From Deltaproteobacteria bacterium (lineage in GTDB: Bacteria > Myxococcota_A > Polyangia > Polyangiales > Ga0077539), in NCBI GenBank assembly GCA_030694465.1, contig JAUXYJ010000102.1, positions 1 through 64,000 on the forward strand: DNA of 64,000 bases, in the 5' to 3' direction. Below, in pieces: positions 43,647-53,095 of the stretch (position 1 is its first letter; each line of letters starts with the position of its first letter). The notes beneath the pieces are model-generated. The model was not told the origin of the DNA. It did not search any database and was given only the letters and a program-made list of their open reading frames with translations. Made by a program: the position numbers and the translations under genes.

Positions 43647-44792
43647 ATGTCCCCCCGCGCGCGCCTCTCACTCTTGTGCCTCTGGCTCGCTTCACTGTGT
43701 GTTTCGTCCAGCGTATTGGCTCACGAAACCTCGGTGACTTATCTCACCTTCACCCTCGCTTCTCGTGACATTCAGGTCACCGCGCGCATCCACCGCGACG
43801 ACCTCGCGATCACCCTCGGCCGCTCACCCCTCGAGCGACCCACGCAAGCGCAAGCCCTGAGCGCCTCGTCCCGCACCATCGCCTACGTCTCGGCACGCCT
43901 GCGCGTGACGCAAGACACCCTCGCATGTGCGCTCTCGGGCGAGTCCGAGCCAACCATTGAGCCCCTCGAAGCTCCTGCATTTCGACTGCTCATTCGCTAC
44001 TCCCTCCGGTGCCCTCGCCTCATCGAGCGCCTCGATCTCCGCGACGATCTCTTCTTTGACCTCGACGACAACCACCGCGCGTTTGCCTCGGTCTCGTCAC
44101 ACGACAACACCCGCCACAAGGTGTTCGGCGTCTTTGACCGGACACTGCACGTGGACACCCGACTGCGCACCTCCGTGGTCTTGCGCGAGTACGTCTCGCT
44201 GGGCACCGAGCACATCGTCACAGGGTACGATCACCTAGCGTTTCTCCTCGCGCTCTTGCTCTCCTTCGCGCGACCCGTCTACCGATCCCAGCGCATCCGC
44301 CGCGTCCTGTGGGTGGTCACCGCGTTTACCCTCGCGCACTCGGTCACCCTCGCGATGGCAGCCCTCGGCGTCGTGCGCCCACCGACCCGCTGGATCGAGA
44401 GCGCCATCGCCCTGTCCATCGCCCTCGTCGCCGCCCACGAAATCCATCGGATACTCCGCACAAATCCCACATCAATCCCCCTCGAACGCGCCACCACTCG
44501 CCCGCTGATCGCCGCCCTCTTTGGCCTCGTCCACGGGCTCGGTTTCGCAGGAGCCCTCCACGAGCAAGGCCTCCCGCGCTCTGCGCTGATCACCGCGTTG
44601 GCAGCGTTTAATCTCGGCGTCGAGCTCGGTCAGCTGGCGTTGGTCTCTGTCGTTTTCACCGCGCTAGTCTGGCTCTCTGCACGCTTGACTCGCAAAGCCC
44701 TCTCGTTTGATCGCTGGGTTGTGCTCCCCTCGGCCCTCGCCCTGTGCGCGCTGGGCCTGTATTGGTCTGCGCAGCGCCTCTTCGCGAACTGA
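43647..44792 (+). CDS. HupE/UreJ-like membrane protein
   Basis: 381 residues. Signal peptide (SSVLAHETSVT) and an extracytoplasmic domain of about 180 residues, then about six membrane helices. Family landmarks of the HupE/UreJ group are present: GTEHIVTGYDHLAFLLALL, FTLAHSVTLAMA, FGLVHGLGFAGAL and FNLGVELGQLALV, with His and Asp in membrane helices that fit metal (Ni/Co) transport. No hydrogenase or urease gene is in the window, so the metal role is open. The start is the ATG of MSPRARLS; an earlier ATG at 43593 gives an implausible leader. Confidence 0.83.
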   Translation: MSPRARLSLLCLWLASLCVSSSVLAHETSVTYLTFTLASRDIQVTARIHRDDLAITLGRSPLERPTQAQALSASSRTIAYVSARLRVTQDTLACALSGESEPTIEPLEAPAFRLLIRYSLRCPRLIERLDLRDDLFFDLDDNHRAFASVSSHDNTRHKVFGVFDRTLHVDTRLRTSVVLREYVSLGTEHIVTGYDHLAFLLALLLSFARPVYRSQRIRRVLWVVTAFTLAHSVTLAMAALGVVRPPTRWIESAIALSIALVAAHEIHRILRTNPTSIPLERATTRPLIAALFGLVHGLGFAGALHEQGLPRSALITALAAFNLGVELGQLALVSVVFTALVWLSARLTRKALSFDRWVVLPSALALCALGLYWSAQRLFAN

Positions 44793-44826
44793 GCTTTCAC
44801 CTCTCTCACGCGCCCAAGTACTCGTC

Positions 44827-47424
44827 TTGCTCTCCCTGCTTACGCCGCTCCGTCAGCCCCGAAGGGCCTGGCCCTATGCCCTCGCACTGATCGCAACACT
44901 CTGCATTTTTGCTGAGCGATTGCATCACGCCCCCTCCGCTCGTCCGCTCGCTCAGACCGCTTCTCTCTCGGCCGCAACGCTCGTGGCCCAGGGACACGGC
45001 TACGTCGCCGGGCCGGGCCTCGAGCGCGTCGAGTCTGCCTCGAGCCTGCTCTTTGCCCTGCTCGCGTCGCTCTCGCGCGTCACGCCCTGGTCCGCCGCAC
45101 ACCTCGCCCAGGCCCTCTCGGTGCTCTTCGCGATGCTGTCCCTCGCGATGGTCTCTGCCCTGCCGTGGGCGACCCGTCGGAGGCCTCCGCGCGCCCTGGA
45201 CACCCTGCCCGCGGCCCTCGCCGCGCTGCTGCCCACCGTGCACTCGGCCGCCCTGGACGCAAGTGAGAGCTCGCTGCTCGCGCTCTGCCTCGTCGCAGCG
45301 CTGGCGTATCACGGCCGAGAGTCTCTCAGACCCCAGCGATTTCCCTGGTCATCGGTGTGGCTCGCCCTCGCCGTCGCCACCCGCTTCGAGGCCCTCGTCG
45401 CGATCCCGCTCTTTGCCCTCGCCCGCGTACAACGCGCCCCCGCCCGGCCCCGTCGCCAAGACCTCTGGTGGGCCGTCACCCTGGGCGCTCTGCTCGGCGC
45501 GCTGACCCTCTTTCGCTTGGCCTACTTCGCCTGGCCCTTTCCGCGCTGGCTCAGCGCCGAGCTGCTCGCGTGGCCTGCACACCTCCACCAGTTCTGGGGC
45601 ACGCTCTGGCGTCTGGCCCTCGCGCACCCTCCCCTCGCCCTCACCGCGCTCGCCCTCTCGCTGGCCTCACTGAGCGACGCAAGCACGCCCCGAAGCACCC
45701 GATCCGGCTACGTCGCCGCCCTGCTCAGCTCGCTCGCGCTCGCAGCCCTCATGCGTGATCCCCCTGCGATTTTCCCCGTCGTGATCTCTACAATCGTGAT
45801 CGCGTCCGATGGCCTCCGAGCAGGCCTCCGAGCGATCGCCACCCGCGCGCCCCGGTCCGCTCGGCCCGCGCTTGTCCCCGTGATGGCCACCTTCGCGACC
45901 CTCGCGACCCTCGCGCTGGGTGCTCGCACAGAGCCCCTCGCGATCACACCCAGGCACGCGCCCTCGCCCGCGTGTGCCCTCGCGCTTGAGCCCCTGCGGG
46001 CCCTCGACTTCGCGCGTGACGCAGTGGGCTGGGATCTCCGCAGCACCCAGACGCAGCCCGCTCCCTGGCCCTCGCTGCAGACCTACACACCCCGCACGCT
46101 CGGCCGCATCCCCCAGAGCCCTCAAGCGCTCGAACGCGACGCCTGGGTCCACAGCACAGACCCCAGAGACCCTGTATTTTTACTCGCCGATCGCGTGCAA
46201 GACCAGACCACCCTCGCCTCCCATCGCTGGGTCACGTTGACGCAACTCCGGGACCCATGCGGCTACGACGTCGCCGTCGACCGCGACGCGCTCATGGCCC
46301 CGCGGATCTCGTCCGAGACTTTGCAACCGACCCGCGCGGCGCCCTCGTGCATCACCCTCGCGGGCTACCAAATCTCACAGCGGACGCTCGATCCTACCGA
46401 CGCCCTCACGGTCACCCTGCACGTCCAAGCGCTCACGCCCACGTGTGCCGCGCAGCTCGTGCTCGAGGGCACTGCGGCCGCACAGACGCAGACGCAGAGG
46501 CAGCCCATCACCCCCATCGCCGCGCTCACGCCCTCGCACGGAGAAACCCTCGCGCTGAGCTACCGCCTTGAGGTGCCCCCAGGGTCCTACGCGCTGCGCA
46601 TCGAAGCGCAGGATCAACCGAGCATTTCGCTGGGACAAATCCAGTCCATGGTGCGCTCGGCTGAGCACCGACGGGCTCTTCGCATGCGCGAAGTGAGCCT
46701 CGCCCTCGAGCGATCACGCGACCGTGACCTCTGGGAGCTCTCGCACGCCCTCGCACGCGTCCCTTCGCAGCGCGCGCTGCGTGACCCCATCGCACACAGG
46801 CTCGCCCTGCGTGCGCAGAGAGTGCTTCGCGCAGGGGCCCCAAGGCTCGGCGCGTCCATGGCCGAATATGCAGCGCAGATGTCTCATGACGCCGCCACCG
46901 CGCGGGTGCTCAACGAGATCGCCGAGCGGCTCGCGGACCTCGCGCGCGACGCCGAAGAGCGCGACGCATGGGCCCTGGCGTTTGAGCTCGCCCACCGCGC
47001 GGTCACGCTCGATCCTCGCCGAAGCTGGTCTCGCCGCCGCGCCGAGCACCTTCGCGAGACCCACCCAGACTCCCTCCGCGCGTGGTCGGCTGCGCGCACC
47101 GACGCGCTACGCCAAGCGCGCGTCGCGATGGCGAGTGAAGACCCCCTTGCGCGTGACGAGTCCCTGGTTCGCCTCGGTCAAACGCAGCAACACACACAAG
47201 CCCTCGCGTTTGCATCCTCGGTCTCGCACGTCGCAGGGGACCCACGAGCCCGCATCGTCTTGGCTCGCGCGCTCTTGTGCGAGGGTCGATTGCGCGAGGC
47301 CTTGATGCTCGCAAACACCGTGGCCTGCAGCGACGCGCGCGACGTCGAGCTCACCCGCGCCCTGCGAACCCTGATGGGCGAGCGCGCGTTTAGACCCCAC
47401 GACGCGCGCTGTCTGGCCGAGTGA
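44827..47424 (+). CDS. GT-C-like multi-pass membrane protein with TPR-like C-terminus
   Basis: About 865 residues from TTG at 44827; the start is uncertain, since the ATG at 44707 lies 86 bases inside the HupE-like gene. The N-terminal half has about ten membrane helices and the loop GHGYVAGPGLERVESASSLLFALLA, which resembles the G-x-G...RVEGxTSPLW loop of GT-C polyprenyl-phosphate sugar transferases, though the usual TSPLW core is degenerate. Then a soluble region of strands (about 440-600) and helical repeats to the C-terminus. Probably follows the HupE-like gene in one transcript. The role in sugar transfer is inference. Confidence 0.7.
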   Translation: MLSLLTPLRQPRRAWPYALALIATLCIFAERLHHAPSARPLAQTASLSAATLVAQGHGYVAGPGLERVESASSLLFALLASLSRVTPWSAAHLAQALSVLFAMLSLAMVSALPWATRRRPPRALDTLPAALAALLPTVHSAALDASESSLLALCLVAALAYHGRESLRPQRFPWSSVWLALAVATRFEALVAIPLFALARVQRAPARPRRQDLWWAVTLGALLGALTLFRLAYFAWPFPRWLSAELLAWPAHLHQFWGTLWRLALAHPPLALTALALSLASLSDASTPRSTRSGYVAALLSSLALAALMRDPPAIFPVVISTIVIASDGLRAGLRAIATRAPRSARPALVPVMATFATLATLALGARTEPLAITPRHAPSPACALALEPLRALDFARDAVGWDLRSTQTQPAPWPSLQTYTPRTLGRIPQSPQALERDAWVHSTDPRDPVFLLADRVQDQTTLASHRWVTLTQLRDPCGYDVAVDRDALMAPRISSETLQPTRAAPSCITLAGYQISQRTLDPTDALTVTLHVQALTPTCAAQLVLEGTAAAQTQTQRQPITPIAALTPSHGETLALSYRLEVPPGSYALRIEAQDQPSISLGQIQSMVRSAEHRRALRMREVSLALERSRDRDLWELSHALARVPSQRALRDPIAHRLALRAQRVLRAGAPRLGASMAEYAAQMSHDAATARVLNEIAERLADLARDAEERDAWALAFELAHRAVTLDPRRSWSRRRAEHLRETHPDSLRAWSAARTDALRQARVAMASEDPLARDESLVRLGQTQQHTQALAFASSVSHVAGDPRARIVLARALLCEGRLREALMLANTVACSDARDVELTRALRTLMGERAFRPHDARCLAE

Positions 47425-47434
47425 GCACGCACCA

Positions 47435-47452
47435 CCCGGCGACGTCGCCGGG
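47435..47452. repeat. Palindromic element family A after a gene end
   Basis: Eighteen-base palindrome with the exact core, 10 bases past the stop of the GT-C-like gene and 41 bases before the end of the convergent gene. Potential 7-bp GC hairpin with loop ACGT, as expected of a terminator-like site. Confidence 0.8.
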
Positions 47453-47493
47453 TCCCGAGAGTCTGTTGCTCTCGCCTCCATCGGCGGCGATCC

Positions 47494-48645
47494 CTACCCC
47501 CTCGCGATCGCGCCCATTCTCGCGTGCGTCTCGGCGGCCAACGCGTCGCCCGGGAGCGCATCGCACAGCGCCTTGGTATACTCGAGCAGCGACTCGGCCG
47601 TCTCGTTGGCGCACTCTGCGATCTCAGAGCCTCGCAACCGATCGACGCACGCAACCCAATCGACCAGCCACGGCAAGCGATACAGGAGCTGAGCCTGCGG
47701 GTCGCCCGCATGGGCGGACCCCAGGAGCGGGATCGCCTCTTGGTGCTTCTCGCCCAGTCGATAGCGCGCCTCATCGGACAACGACGCCCAAGGATGCTCG
47801 ACCAACGAGGCCACACGTTGCCACGCTTCGAGCCATGGAGCGCGATAACAAGTGAGCGCGCGATCGAGCCAGAGGGACGCGCGCGCAACATCCGAGGGTT
47901 CGCGATCGCTCAGAGCTTGTGCAGCAAAAATGGACACGTCGTGCGCAAGGAGCTCCGTCACTAGACCGGCGTGCGGCCCCTCGACAGACAGAAGCGCGAC
48001 CATCGCGCGCTGAAGATCACTCGTTTGGCGTCGCGAACGCTTGAGATCACGCTGCACGCTGTCCCGAAGCGAAGCGTCCTCAGCCAGCACGGTCAACGCT
48101 TGACTGGGCGTGACCGACACAAACCGATGGGTATACAGCGCATCGGATACGAGCCCTCCCACCCGTTGCGCCTCTGCGCGGTCCACTGCATCTCGCGCGC
48201 GCACAATGGATGCCCGCTGGGCGCTCACACGCGCACGCACGGGGTCATCACTCTCTCCATGTGCCAACAACACCTGGTCCAGCGTCAATAACTCCGGAAA
48301 CGCATAGTCCCTGCCCACGTCGAGCACATCACAGATCGCCTCTGTCGAAGCTGCGAGGCCCATCAAAAACCAACGCGCTGCGAGCGCAGATTCTCTAGAA
48401 TAATGCCCACCAAAGTCCGAGAAGATAAAGTGAAGCGTGTTGCTCTGCACGAGCATCACCCTCAGGCGATGGTCGGGCAAGAGCTCCTCAAGATAGTCCC
48501 CGATGAGCGCCTGTGCGGCGGGGTTACGCCACAGCCCAATGGACTCCCAGACGAGCTCCCAGAGGGGGTCCCAGAGCTGCTCGGGCGACCTTCGCGGGCG
48601 ATCACGCAGAGGCACAAGACACACCGTGACTACATCAGCGCTCAT
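47494..48645 (-). CDS. Hypothetical helical protein
   Basis: 383 residues from the ATG of MSADVVTVCL. Mostly alpha-helical with many Arg, Ala, Leu and Trp residues; no signal peptide, membrane helix or recognised motif. The N-terminal segment (VCLVPLRDRPRRSPEQLWDPLWELVWESIG) and later repeated helices could be a repeat protein or adaptor. Conserved-looking stretches such as GGHYSRESALAARWFLMGLAAS are not from a family I know. The upstream lipoprotein gene is on the same strand, 26 bases away. Confidence 0.65.
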   Translation of the reverse strand: MSADVVTVCLVPLRDRPRRSPEQLWDPLWELVWESIGLWRNPAAQALIGDYLEELLPDHRLRVMLVQSNTLHFIFSDFGGHYSRESALAARWFLMGLAASTEAICDVLDVGRDYAFPELLTLDQVLLAHGESDDPVRARVSAQRASIVRARDAVDRAEAQRVGGLVSDALYTHRFVSVTPSQALTVLAEDASLRDSVQRDLKRSRRQTSDLQRAMVALLSVEGPHAGLVTELLAHDVSIFAAQALSDREPSDVARASLWLDRALTCYRAPWLEAWQRVASLVEHPWASLSDEARYRLGEKHQEAIPLLGSAHAGDPQAQLLYRLPWLVDWVACVDRLRGSEIAECANETAESLLEYTKALCDALPGDALAAETHARMGAIARG

Positions 48646-48670
48646 CGCGGCAGTGTAGACCCTGAGAGCG

Positions 48671-49354
48671 CTATTCGCCTGGAGAAAAGCAGCGAATTCC
48701 TGCTCGATCGCATACGAGATTGCCCGGACAACGCCCCTCGAGACAGGGGATCTCTTGGCAGTGCGAAGCGCGAACACAGGGCCCCCAGCAGCCCTCGGCG
48801 ACCACCGGAGTAAACCCTGCCGCGCACGTGGGCGGCAGGGCGTCGCAGAGGACCACGTTACGCATGCTGTCGCACTGCCAACCGCGGCAGCACTCCAGGG
48901 GCAGTGAGCCGTCGTTAGGAGCCGCGCAGTAGGCACCGCCGCGACCGATGTGCGCCCCCTCGCAAGGCGCCGCCACGGCACACGACCCTGCGCGCACATA
49001 GGGACGCCCAGAACCCGATGGACAGTCACGAAAATCCCTTCCATCACAACCACAGAACGTCACCACCTGGTCGCACCACTGGCGCGCACGACACCGGCCC
49101 CGTTCGCCACAACTCGCCGGACTAAACGCGCACGTCATGTCCAACGGGCAATCTCGCTCTGTCGCACAAGACAGCTCGGGCGGGGGCGTCAGAGGTGGCT
49201 GAATCGAGGCCTCTACGCTCACAGTGTCCGGCCTCACCATGGCGTCATCTCCCTCTGGTGAGACCGTCGCGCCACAGCCCGCGAGCCACGCGCTCACCAA
49301 GGCAACGTGCGCGACTGCACACACAACGCGCGGCACACCCTGGCGCACCTTCAA
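48671..49354 (-). CDS. Cysteine-rich lipoprotein
   Basis: 227 residues from a TTG start (an ATG at 49417 would add 21 residues before the signal peptide). Lipobox LAGC (Cys27 from this start), a short Pro/Thr-rich linker, then a Cys-rich body of small knots: CATERDCPLDMTC, CGERGRC, FCGCDGRDF, ECCRGWQC, CWGPCVRASHC. The spacing resembles that of the Kazal-type lipoprotein at 15248 in its CxxxxDCPxxxxC clusters, but no full Kazal motif (VCGCDGxTY) is intact. Function unknown; location outside the membrane. Confidence 0.75.
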   Translation of the reverse strand: MKVRQGVPRVVCAVAHVALVSAWLAGCGATVSPEGDDAMVRPDTVSVEASIQPPLTPPPELSCATERDCPLDMTCAFSPASCGERGRCRARQWCDQVVTFCGCDGRDFRDCPSGSGRPYVRAGSCAVAAPCEGAHIGRGGAYCAAPNDGSLPLECCRGWQCDSMRNVVLCDALPPTCAAGFTPVVAEGCWGPCVRASHCQEIPCLEGRCPGNLVCDRAGIRCFSPGE

Positions 49355-49444
49355 ACGCGGTACACTCTCGAATACGCTGAAAATAGACTCATGGATGGGT
49401 GCACGTCGCTTCATCACGAGTGCGCAGTGCAGAGAACGCGCCAG

Positions 49445-50137
49445 CTAGCGAAGCTCGAGCACGGCGGCCACCGTGCGATCGATCGCTTGCGCAACTACGG
49501 CGAGGTCCCGCGAGGCGCTCAGCGCCGGCGTTGACACGACGCGGTGGGCACGATCGACCACCACGCGGTCTGCCTCGCAGCGCTGCACCTGTGCGCCCCA
49601 GCTCGCGCAGTCCGCGTCGATGGCGCTGTCCCAGCCCAGCCCAAGCTGCACGCCCTGAGAGCCCAATACACGCGCAATGAGCACCGTGCTCACACACAGC
49701 GCGCCCACCGGGACTCCTCGCGCGTGGAGCGCTCGGACGAGCGTCTCGACCTCGGGATGCACTACGCATGCACGCGCTCTACGCGCGTAATCGCAGAGCA
49801 CTTTGACCGCGCCATAGCCCCCGGGGATCAAGAGCACGTCGACCTTGGTGGGGTCTACGGTGGACAGCGGCTCGACGACGCCGCGTGCCAAGCGTGCGCT
49901 CTCGCTGAGCACATCGCGCGCGTCATGGCGGGCGAGCTCGCCGCGGTGATGATCCACGGTGTGCGAAGAGCTCATGTCGGGCGCGCAATAGCGCGGGGTG
50001 ATCCCGTGGCGGGCGAGCGCGAGGGCAAGGAGGGCGGCCTCGTGGGGCTCGGTTCCGTCGTGTAAACCGCAGCCGGACAAGAGGATCCAGACCGAGGGCT
50101 GCGTGGCGTTGGACCGAGGAGTAAACGAGCGCTTCAC
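49445..50137 (-). CDS. elbB: ElbB-family DJ-1/PfpI protein
   Basis: 230 residues. The family pattern is clear: ILLSGCGLHDGTEPHEA, RYCAPD, ARHDARDVLSESARLARG, VDVLLIPGGYGAVKVLCDYA and the nucleophile-elbow region GVPVGALCVSTVLIARVLG. ElbB proteins are class I glutamine-amidotransferase-like (DJ-1 fold); the E. coli member has glyoxalase activity on glyoxal. The gene stands between two lipoprotein genes and its C-terminal end is 90 bases from the upstream Cys-rich lipoprotein gene. The physiological role in this organism is not shown. Confidence 0.87.
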   Translation of the reverse strand: MKRSFTPRSNATQPSVWILLSGCGLHDGTEPHEAALLALALARHGITPRYCAPDMSSSHTVDHHRGELARHDARDVLSESARLARGVVEPLSTVDPTKVDVLLIPGGYGAVKVLCDYARRARACVVHPEVETLVRALHARGVPVGALCVSTVLIARVLGSQGVQLGLGWDSAIDADCASWGAQVQRCEADRVVVDRAHRVVSTPALSASRDLAVVAQAIDRTVAAVLELR

Positions 50138-50192
50138 GAGAGTAGCCGCAGCATCGCACAGCCACGCGGGCCCTGCGTAGCGTGCAGCACAC

Positions 50193-51293
50193 TCACGAGG
50201 GCGGAAAACACAACACGGTCTGATCCGAGCGAAACCCGATCGCGCAAATGTGCGTTCCGCGCGGCGCCGGATAGTAATACGCCCAGAGAAAACACATCTC
50301 TTGGTCCACGCTCTCTCCGTACGTCACACGCCGGTTGCTCGTGTTGTTGTACTCGCAGCGAAGATGCAGCCCTTGCCCCGCGGCGAAAGTTCGCGGCGTG
50401 TTGAAGAGGGTCAACGGCGGGTCGGACCAGTTGCGCGATTCATGAAGCATCTCGCCATCGACCACGTTGGTCCACGTGGGTCCTGGCGCGCCAGGCGCCT
50501 GCGTACGGGTCCCCGTTGCCAAATGAATGGTCGATCGCACGCCATAGTGATGCGTGTGCGAAGTGAGCCCAAACATCCGCACGCCGCCGAGGGGCGTATG
50601 AAAAAAGTCCACGGTGGACCGTGAGCTCGCGGGCAGAGAGATCTGCGTGTTGCCCCAGAACATCAGGTTCGCCTGCGCGAGCGGGACCGTCTGATCGACC
50701 GTGTCTACGATCAGTGTCGCGGTGGCGCGGATGGGCGTCGCGCGAAGATTGACCGCATGAAACTCGAGGCGAATGTAATCGTCTGCGTCGATCGCCATGC
50801 CCACGTTGTTGGGCATCGTGAGCGTCGTGTCGGTCTGCTGAGCGATCAAGAGCGGCGTGTCAAAGTCCGAGATGTCTCGGATGCCCGAGAACCCATTGCA
50901 CTCAAACGGCGTGGTGCGCTCGACGCGCGAGTTAGACCGATAGGCGATCAGGTGATGGCTCGCGTCGCCAAGGTGCGCCGTCATCCGCCGGATAAACTCG
51001 GGGCGCATGTTGTTGAGCCGCAGAACTACGCAGCGCGTGACCTCTTCGGCAGGCGCTAGATCAATCGACATCTCAAGCGGAAACCGTGACACCACGGCCC
51101 CGTCGTACTGCGACGCGTCTTCGGGCGGCGGAGTGTTCACGTCGGGGCTGCTCGCGCCATCCATCGCGGCCTCGGCGCTCGCGTCCGAAGCAACCACCGC
51201 GTCCATGCCGTTGGCATCCGGAGCAGCGCTCGGGGTGCCACACGCCATCACGAGAGACCCAAGCCACACAAGAGATCCAAGTCGTCGATTCAC
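50193..51293 (-). CDS. PHM-like type II copper monooxygenase lipoprotein
   Basis: 366 residues, GTG start with GGAG nine bases ahead. Lipobox LVMAC (Cys18) and Asp/Ala/Pro-rich linker to about residue 65. The two-domain copper monooxygenase fold is indicated by complete ligand sets. CuA-type: His113-His114 (SHHLIAY) and His179 (LEFHAVN). CuB-type: His246 and His248 (SHTHHYG) and Met333 (VDQEMCFLWAYYYP). In eukaryotes such ligands serve peptide amidation or dopamine hydroxylation by ascorbate. Whether this surface protein hydroxylates a substrate is unknown. Confidence 0.85.
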   Translation of the reverse strand: MNRRLGSLVWLGSLVMACGTPSAAPDANGMDAVVASDASAEAAMDGASSPDVNTPPPEDASQYDGAVVSRFPLEMSIDLAPAEEVTRCVVLRLNNMRPEFIRRMTAHLGDASHHLIAYRSNSRVERTTPFECNGFSGIRDISDFDTPLLIAQQTDTTLTMPNNVGMAIDADDYIRLEFHAVNLRATPIRATATLIVDTVDQTVPLAQANLMFWGNTQISLPASSRSTVDFFHTPLGGVRMFGLTSHTHHYGVRSTIHLATGTRTQAPGAPGPTWTNVVDGEMLHESRNWSDPPLTLFNTPRTFAAGQGLHLRCEYNNTSNRRVTYGESVDQEMCFLWAYYYPAPRGTHICAIGFRSDQTVLCFPPS

Positions 51294-51373
51294 TGAGCTA
51301 TTCTCCAGGCAAAGAGCGAAGGCGCACCCCACACCCAGGGCACATTAGCATATGCCTCGAGAGGCTCTCTCGC

Positions 51374-52255
51374 TCAACGCGCGCGAAGACGTACCGCGAA
51401 AAACAGCACCGCGAGCAAGAGCAACAGCGCGCTCGCCCACACCCACCACGGCTTCGGAGAACCACGGGTCACCCCAGCGTGATCCGCCTGATGGCGTGAG
51501 AGCACGTCGCCATCTTGAACGGTCTGATCCGCTCCGACGGGCTCTTCGCTTGGCGCGAGACCGTGCGATCCCGAGGGCTCGCCCTCGTCTTCATCGGACG
51601 ACAGCGGGCCAATGGGGATGTCCTTGATGGACCCGAGCCGCGGGGGCGGAGGCAGGCGCGCGGGCAACGGGGTAGCGTCCATCACGGTGGCGCTCGCATC
51701 CACCGCGCCGACTCGATCTGGCGCGGTATCCACCGCTGAATTCTCAGGCGATTCGCTCATGGGATTGAGCTCTTGCGGCTGCGACGCTGCGGGCGCCCCC
51801 GGCGCACTCATGGGACTCGTGGGTGGCCGAACGCTCCCCGCGCCGCTCTCTCGCGCGACCTCACGGAGCAAGCGCGCGAGCACTCGCCGCGCGGCTGCAC
51901 GGTTGAGCGGGACCAGCAGCGCCTCAAGCTCGTGCTGCGCGCTGCGAATGCTCGCGATGTCACCGTCCTCGGCGCGTGAGGCAAACTCAAGCGCCGTGGG
52001 AGTGAGCGAATCACAGAGCCTTCTCAGGACCGCCGCGAGCGAGAAGATCGCGTCGGATTCACTGCAAGATTCACAGTGTGAGAGCTCGGCGTTGCCCTCG
52101 GCGTCGAGGTGTACGTCGGTCAGCGTCAAGCGGCGCGGGCCGTGCGCCAAGACCTCGGCGCACTCAAGCACGACAAACAGCGCGCTCTCAGGAGCGAGCG
52201 GAGAGCCTCTTCGTTGGAGTCCTTGGACAAGGACATCAAGCGTGACCGATGCCAT
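51374..52255 (-). CDS. Tail-anchored protein with degenerate kinase-like N-terminal region
   Basis: 293 residues. The N-terminal part (about 20-130) looks like a fragment of a serine/threonine kinase C-lobe: ESALFVVLECAEVLAHGPRRLTLTDVHLDAEGNAELSH has the spacing of an HRD-DxxxxN loop but lacks catalytic residues. Then a Pro/Ser/Glu-rich stretch (about 150-255) and one C-terminal membrane helix (WWVWASALLLLLAVLFFAVRL). The kinase resemblance is a weak visual match and could be wrong. It is 15 bases downstream of hisF on the same strand. Confidence 0.6.
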   Translation of the reverse strand: MASVTLDVLVQGLQRRGSPLAPESALFVVLECAEVLAHGPRRLTLTDVHLDAEGNAELSHCESCSESDAIFSLAAVLRRLCDSLTPTALEFASRAEDGDIASIRSAQHELEALLVPLNRAAARRVLARLLREVARESGAGSVRPPTSPMSAPGAPAASQPQELNPMSESPENSAVDTAPDRVGAVDASATVMDATPLPARLPPPPRLGSIKDIPIGPLSSDEDEGEPSGSHGLAPSEEPVGADQTVQDGDVLSRHQADHAGVTRGSPKPWWVWASALLLLLAVLFFAVRLRAR

Positions 52256-52270
52256 GAGCGGGCCGTGTTT

Positions 52271-53059
52271 CTACACAGGCACGGCGCGAACTGCGAGACC
52301 CGAACGCGCAAGAAACTCACGCGCTTGCCCGATGCTGAAGTGCCCATCGTGAAAAATCGTCGCCGCGAGCGCCGCATCCGCGCCCCCGCCTCCCTCGCCA
52401 ATGGGCAGCAATCCATCACGCAAATGCGCAAGAGTGCCCACGCCACCTGACGCGATCACCGGGATGGTCACCGCCGAGGTCACCGCTTGCAAAAGCGACA
52501 AGTCATACCCCTGCCCCGTTCCGTCACGGTCCATGCTTGTAAGCAACAGCTCACCTGCACCCCGGTTGGCCATCTCGCGAGCCCAGACCACCGCGTCGAG
52601 CCCCGTAGCGCGACGACCGCCGTGGGTAAACACCTCCCAGCCCTCTCCGTCGACCCGTCTGCGTGCATCAATCGCGACGACCAATACTTGCTTGCCGTAG
52701 GCACCGGCGATGTCGTCTACGAGGCCTGGATGTGTCACCACGGCGCTGTTAACCGAGACCTTGTCAGCGCCCGCGGACAAGAGCACCGAGACGTCGTCGC
52801 GTGAGCGAATTCCGCCGCCGACTGTCATCGGGATCATCAAGACGTCCGCGGTCCTTCGCACGACGTCGAGCAGGGTCGTTCGCCCCTCGATCGACGCCGA
52901 GATGTCCAAAAAGGCGAGCTCGTCCGCGCCGCCCGTGTCGTACGCGAGCGCACACGCCACGGGGTCCCCCGCGTCGCGCAGCCCCTCGAACTGCACACCC
53001 TTGACCACACGCCCGTCGCGCACATCGAGACAGGGGATAATTCGTTTGGCGACGCTCAC
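52271..53059 (-). CDS. hisF: Imidazole glycerol phosphate synthase cyclase subunit HisF
   Basis: 262 residues, standard length. A (beta/alpha)8 barrel that with HisH converts PRFAR and ammonia to IGP and AICAR in histidine synthesis. The two catalytic aspartates are Asp12 (CLDVRDGRVVKG) and Asp131 (VVAIDARR). Phosphate-binding loops TVGGGIRS and ASGGVGT are intact, with GEGELLLTSMDRDG-like motif (GAGELLLTSMDRDGT). No other his gene is in the window, so the pathway is dispersed. Thirty-six bases separate it from the hydratase gene upstream. Confidence 0.96.
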   Translation of the reverse strand: MSVAKRIIPCLDVRDGRVVKGVQFEGLRDAGDPVACALAYDTGGADELAFLDISASIEGRTTLLDVVRRTADVLMIPMTVGGGIRSRDDVSVLLSAGADKVSVNSAVVTHPGLVDDIAGAYGKQVLVVAIDARRRVDGEGWEVFTHGGRRATGLDAVVWAREMANRGAGELLLTSMDRDGTGQGYDLSLLQAVTSAVTIPVIASGGVGTLAHLRDGLLPIGEGGGGADAALAATIFHDGHFSIGQAREFLARSGLAVRAVPV

Positions 53060-53095
53060 ACGGACACTCTCGATCGCTCAGTGATTTTACAGTGA

